DNA from: Chloroflexota bacterium
Lineage (GTDB): Bacteria > Chloroflexota > Anaerolineae > CG2-30-64-16
Assembly (NCBI GenBank): GCA_026389845.1
Contig: JAPLHB010000076.1
Coordinates: 1-34,246, forward strand
Direction: 5' to 3'
Length of the DNA: 34,246 bases
The number at the start of each line of letters is the position of its first letter. Position 1 is the first letter of the stretch. A program made the translations under genes and the position numbers. The notes below the pieces were generated by a model, which was not told where the DNA came from, ran no database searches, and saw only the letters and a program-made list of their open reading frames with translations. Of the stretch, positions 31,685 through 34,246 are shown piece by piece.

Positions 31685-33301
31685 ATGGAGCCGTTGCTGC
31701 GAGCCATCAACCTCTCCCAGAGCCTGGGCACCCTCTCGCTGATCCGCCAGGTGAGCCTGGAGATCCAGAGCGGTGAAGTGGTGGGTCTGGCCGGGCAAAG
31801 CGGCGCGGGCAAGTCGGCCCTGGCGATGGTGCTGGCGGGCGTCTATGTGCCCAATTCAGGGGACCTCTATTTTGCCGGCCAACGGCTGAGCTGGCCGTTT
31901 CGAGCCAGGACGCTGGGCATCGAGGTGATTCATCAACAGCCCGAGATGGCCGAAGAACTGGACATCAGTCGCAACGTCTTTTTGGGCAGCGAGATCGGCT
32001 GGCCGCGGGGCAACCGCTGGCTGAGAATCCCCAACCGCCGGCGGATGGATGAGGAAGCGGGGCGCATCCTCGCTCGGCTGGGGATGCATTACACGTCGCT
32101 GCGCGAGAGCGTGACCAATCTCTCGGGCGAACAGCGCCAGTTGATCGCCATTGCCCGGGCGATGACCCACCCGGCCCGGCTCATCATCATAGACGATCCG
32201 AGCCTGCTCTTGAGCTATCCCTACCAGCAGAAACTCCTGGCGTTCATCCAGGAGTGGCAGGGTGGAGGCGCCGCGGTGCTCTTCGGCAGCGACAACGTGG
32301 ATCACCTGATGGCCGTGACCGATCGCATCGTCGTATTGCGTCATGGTCGCGTCATCGCCGAACACCGCACCGACACCACCGACCGCGAAACGATCCTGGC
32401 TGCGATGGTGGGCGCCGCCGACCAGCAACAGCTCACGCCGTTCATCTGGGCGTTGGACAGCTACTACCGCGCCCGAGAACAAGCGGAGCAGCTGCACCAC
32501 CGGCAATCGCTCCTGGAGCGCAAGCTGGAGACCCACGACGGGCTGAACTATCAGATCATTGACCAACTGGCCGATCAGATCAACGCCCTCGACCAGGCCA
32601 ATGTCGCCTTGCAGGATGCGCAACGGCGGCTCTTGACCGAGCTGGAACAGGAACGCAAACGGCTGGCCCGCGAAATCCACGACCAGGTGATCCAAGACCT
32701 GCTGGGCGTGGGCTATCGGCTGGAGGAAATCGAAGCTGGCGCCGAAGTGACCCCAGCGCTGGAAGCGGAGCTGCAGGATGTCCGGGGCAGCGTGCGTGAC
32801 CTGGTAGGCGACCTCCGCCACATCTGCGGCACCCTCCGGCCGCCGACCATTGACAGCCTGGGACTGGGTTCCGCGCTGCAATCCTATACGCACGAGTGGA
32901 GCAAGCGCACGGGCATCCGCGTGAGTCTCACCCTGGACCCCAACCTGGGGCGGCTGCCGGAGGCCACCGAACTGTCCATTTTCCGCATCGTGCAGGAAGG
33001 ATTGAACAACGTGCGCAAGCACGCGGCGGCCGGCGCGGTCGAGATCCGCCTGGAGCACACCTCGCCGCGGCGGCTGATGCTCGCCATCGCCGACGACGGC
33101 CGCGGATTGGCCGCGGACTTCGATCTGGCGAGCCTGTCAGCCGAGGGACACTATGGCGTGTTGGGCATCACTGAACGCGTGGCGCTGTTGGGCGGACAGT
33201 GGCGGTTCCAGAACCGCCCCGAAGGCGGCGCGCTCATCCAGGTCGAGATTCCGCATCCCCGTGTCGAACAGGCCGACGGGGATGGAAAGGCGCACCTTTA
33301 G
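31685..33301 (+). CDS. ABC transporter ATPase-histidine kinase fusion protein
   Basis: 538 residues in one uninterrupted frame, 3 bp after the permease. Residues 1-235 are a RbsA-like nucleotide-binding domain: Walker A GQSGAGKS (K43), signature LSGEQ (146-150), Walker B LIIIDDP (D170, D171). The usual catalytic Glu is Asp (D171), the D-loop is unrecognisable, and the switch His is D203 (GSDN). Residues about 255-330 form a coiled coil. Then comes a NarL-type kinase: HisKA_3 with phospho-acceptor H332 (LAREIHDQVIQDLLGVGYRL), CGTLRPPTIDSLGLGSAL, HATPase N box FRIVQEGLNNVRKHA (about 432), ADDGRGL and GVLGITERVALLGG. The total length is close to RbsA, as if the second NBD were replaced by a kinase. 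Likely partners are the upstream permease and the REC-HTH-REC regulator. The stop codon overlaps an operator. Confidence 0.92.
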   Translation: MEPLLRAINLSQSLGTLSLIRQVSLEIQSGEVVGLAGQSGAGKSALAMVLAGVYVPNSGDLYFAGQRLSWPFRARTLGIEVIHQQPEMAEELDISRNVFLGSEIGWPRGNRWLRIPNRRRMDEEAGRILARLGMHYTSLRESVTNLSGEQRQLIAIARAMTHPARLIIIDDPSLLLSYPYQQKLLAFIQEWQGGGAAVLFGSDNVDHLMAVTDRIVVLRHGRVIAEHRTDTTDRETILAAMVGAADQQQLTPFIWALDSYYRAREQAEQLHHRQSLLERKLETHDGLNYQIIDQLADQINALDQANVALQDAQRRLLTELEQERKRLAREIHDQVIQDLLGVGYRLEEIEAGAEVTPALEAELQDVRGSVRDLVGDLRHICGTLRPPTIDSLGLGSALQSYTHEWSKRTGIRVSLTLDPNLGRLPEATELSIFRIVQEGLNNVRKHAAAGAVEIRLEHTSPRRLMLAIADDGRGLAADFDLASLSAEGHYGVLGITERVALLGGQWRFQNRPEGGALIQVEIPHPRVEQADGDGKAHL

Positions 33302-33314
33302 GGGATTCCCCCTA
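33299..33314 (+). promoter_or_regulatory. Operator-like near-palindrome upstream of the last binding-protein gene
   Basis: TAGGGGATTCCCCCTA, the exact reverse complement of 29502-29517; its first three bases and the next form part of the fusion gene's stop. Two GGGAAATC repeats follow at 33325-33332 and 33346-33353, 21 bp apart. Its centre is 80.5 bp from the end of the downstream -10. Confidence 0.7.
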
Positions 33315-33358
33315 TTGGCAACGAGGGAAATCCGATGACCAAACGGGGAAATCAAGGG

Positions 33359-33387
33359 TACACAGAAGGCGTAGATTGTGGTATACT
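33359..33387 (+). promoter_or_regulatory. Predicted promoter of the XylF/ChvE-like binding protein
   Basis: TACACA (33359-33364), 17 bp, then TATACT (33382-33387) with TGG extension at 33379-33381. Transcription would start near 33394, giving a leader of about 180 nt. Confidence 0.6.
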
Positions 33388-33475
33388 GCTCAAGATTGAG
33401 TTGCCGGTTTGGCTTTCAACGCAACACGACCCAGCCGCAACCCGCCCTTCTCGGCGCCAACATCCAGGCACACAC

Positions 33476-33485
33476 AAGGAGGTGA
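33476..33485 (+). promoter_or_regulatory. Perfect Shine-Dalgarno-like sequence without a gene
   Basis: AAGGAGGTGA, followed only by GTG ACC ATC TGA. The true start at 33573 has its own GGAGG (33561-33565). The same decamer occurs at 10815-10824 at almost the same distance from a binding-protein start. Confidence 0.6.
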
Positions 33486-33572
33486 CCATCTGACCCCAAA
33501 CAAGAGCCGTTTCCTACAGAGTCACAGTCAAGAAACCCTTTCACTCACATTCACTCAAGAGGAGGATCACAG

Positions 33573-34246
33573 ATGAGATCCAAGCTAATGCGTTTCGTCA
33601 TGCTTGCCGTTGCCTTGATGATGATTTCGACTGCCTTGTTTGGCTGCGCGACGCCCGCCCAGCCCACGGCCGCACCCGCCAAGCCGACAGCCGCCCCGGC
33701 TGCTGCCCAGCCCACGGCCGCACCCGCCGCCGCGCAACCCACGGCTGCACCCGCCGCCACCGGCAAGGTGAAGGTCGGTCTCTCCTTCTCGGACTTTGCG
33801 ACCGAGCGCTGGAAGCCAGAACAAGTGCTGATGACAAAGCTCTTGAATGACAAGGGCTACGATGTGATTTGGCAGGAAGCGAACCATGATGTCAAGCTGC
33901 AGAACGACCAGATTGACAACATGGTGACGCAGGGCGTCAAGGCCCTCATCGTCATCGCGGAAGACGGCGATGCGGCGGTGACGGCGGTGGACAAGGCGGC
34001 CAAAGCAGGTGTGAAGGTCATCGCGTATGACCGCCTGATCAAGTCCCCCAACATTGGGGCGTACATCTCCTTCAACAACACCGAAGTCGGTCGCCAGGAG
34101 GCGGCGGGCGTGGTCAAGGCGTTGAACATGGACGGCGGCAAGTGGACGACGGCCAACCCCGTCAAGCTCATGAAGATGGGCGGCAGTCCCACCGACAACA
34201 ACGCCATCCTGGTCCGCCAGGGACAGGACGAGGTTCTCAAGCCGTA
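33573..34246 (+). CDS. XylF/ChvE-like sugar-binding lipoprotein (3' end outside window)
   Basis: 224 residues visible; the frame runs off the window. ATG 33573 has GGAGG at 33561-33565. Lipobox ALFGC with C25, then a repetitive Pro/Thr/Ala linker to about residue 62. The mature part (KVGLSFSDFATERWKPEQVLMTKLLNDKGYDVIWQEANHDVKLQNDQIDNMVTQGVKALIVIAEDGDA and GVKVIAYDRLI) matches the xylose/multiple-monosaccharide binding protein class (XylF, ChvE). It is controlled by its own predicted promoter and operator. An ordinary double-NBD ATPase and another permease are expected just beyond the window; that is a prediction, not seen. Confidence 0.93.
   Translation, partial: MRSKLMRFVMLAVALMMISTALFGCATPAQPTAAPAKPTAAPAAAQPTAAPAAAQPTAAPAATGKVKVGLSFSDFATERWKPEQVLMTKLLNDKGYDVIWQEANHDVKLQNDQIDNMVTQGVKALIVIAEDGDAAVTAVDKAAKAGVKVIAYDRLIKSPNIGAYISFNNTEVGRQEAAGVVKALNMDGGKWTTANPVKLMKMGGSPTDNNAILVRQGQDEVLKP

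Overview
The window is GC-rich and densely coded, mostly on the + strand. It most resembles a Chloroflexota genome (Anaerolineae-like). That placement is an inference from style: solute-binding lipoproteins with long Ala/Pro/Thr linkers after the lipobox, soluble multi-GAF/PAS kinases, many sugar ABC and TIM-barrel/Gfo-Idh-MocA genes, and abundant short palindromic and 7-8 bp tandem repeats between genes. No rRNA, tRNA, transposase, integrase or CRISPR array was seen.

Layout. (1) 1-577: the end of an unrecognised gene. (2) 581-1720: a PIN-type toxin-antitoxin pair plus a YgiT-type zinc-finger gene, bracketed by octamer arrays in opposite orientation. (3) 1723-5088: a single-chain PD-(D/E)xK nuclease/adenine methyltransferase carrying three 33-bp palindromic elements inside its coding sequence. 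(4) 5155-6300: an MFS transporter. (5) 6403-10235: a soluble GAF-PASx3-GAF histidine kinase and an overlapping OmpR/PhoB-type regulator, followed by phased 11-bp direct repeats next to a promoter. (6) 10382-17036: a possible pseudo-receiver protein, then a carbohydrate ABC importer (lipoprotein, two permeases, two different ATPases, one small membrane protein). (7) 17088-28293: a sugar-catabolic run with a GH4 glycosidase, a mannose-6-phosphate-isomerase-like cupin, four TIM-barrel isomerase/epimerase-type enzymes, a zinc dehydrogenase, two Gfo/Idh/MocA oxidoreductases and a Dabb-domain protein. Its intergenic gaps hold heptamer arrays, often with the two halves in inverted orientation. (8) 28300-34246: a second sugar-sensing/transport locus.

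Region 8 is the most unusual. A RbsC-type permease (30656-31681) is followed by a single protein (31685-33301) in which a RbsA-like ABC ATPase domain is joined through a coiled coil to a NarL-type histidine kinase. The second ATPase half expected in RbsA is absent. The ATPase half lacks the usual catalytic Glu and switch His. Upstream lies a response regulator of REC-HTH-REC architecture, and two sugar-binding lipoproteins flank the module, one of them divergent. One 16-bp near-palindrome occurs twice, as exact reverse complements, between the divergent genes and upstream of the last lipoprotein gene. It sits at about the same distance (about 80 bp from its centre to the -10 end) from all three predicted promoters. 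My reading is a transporter-like sensor in which the transport ATPase is physically the kinase, controlling its own sugar-binding proteins. The architecture and DNA sites are visible in the sequence; the signalling mechanism is inference.

The two carbohydrate loci share a plan: a two-component system precedes an importer, and in both the binding-protein mRNA carries a perfect Shine-Dalgarno-like sequence about 100 nt upstream of the real start with no gene behind it.
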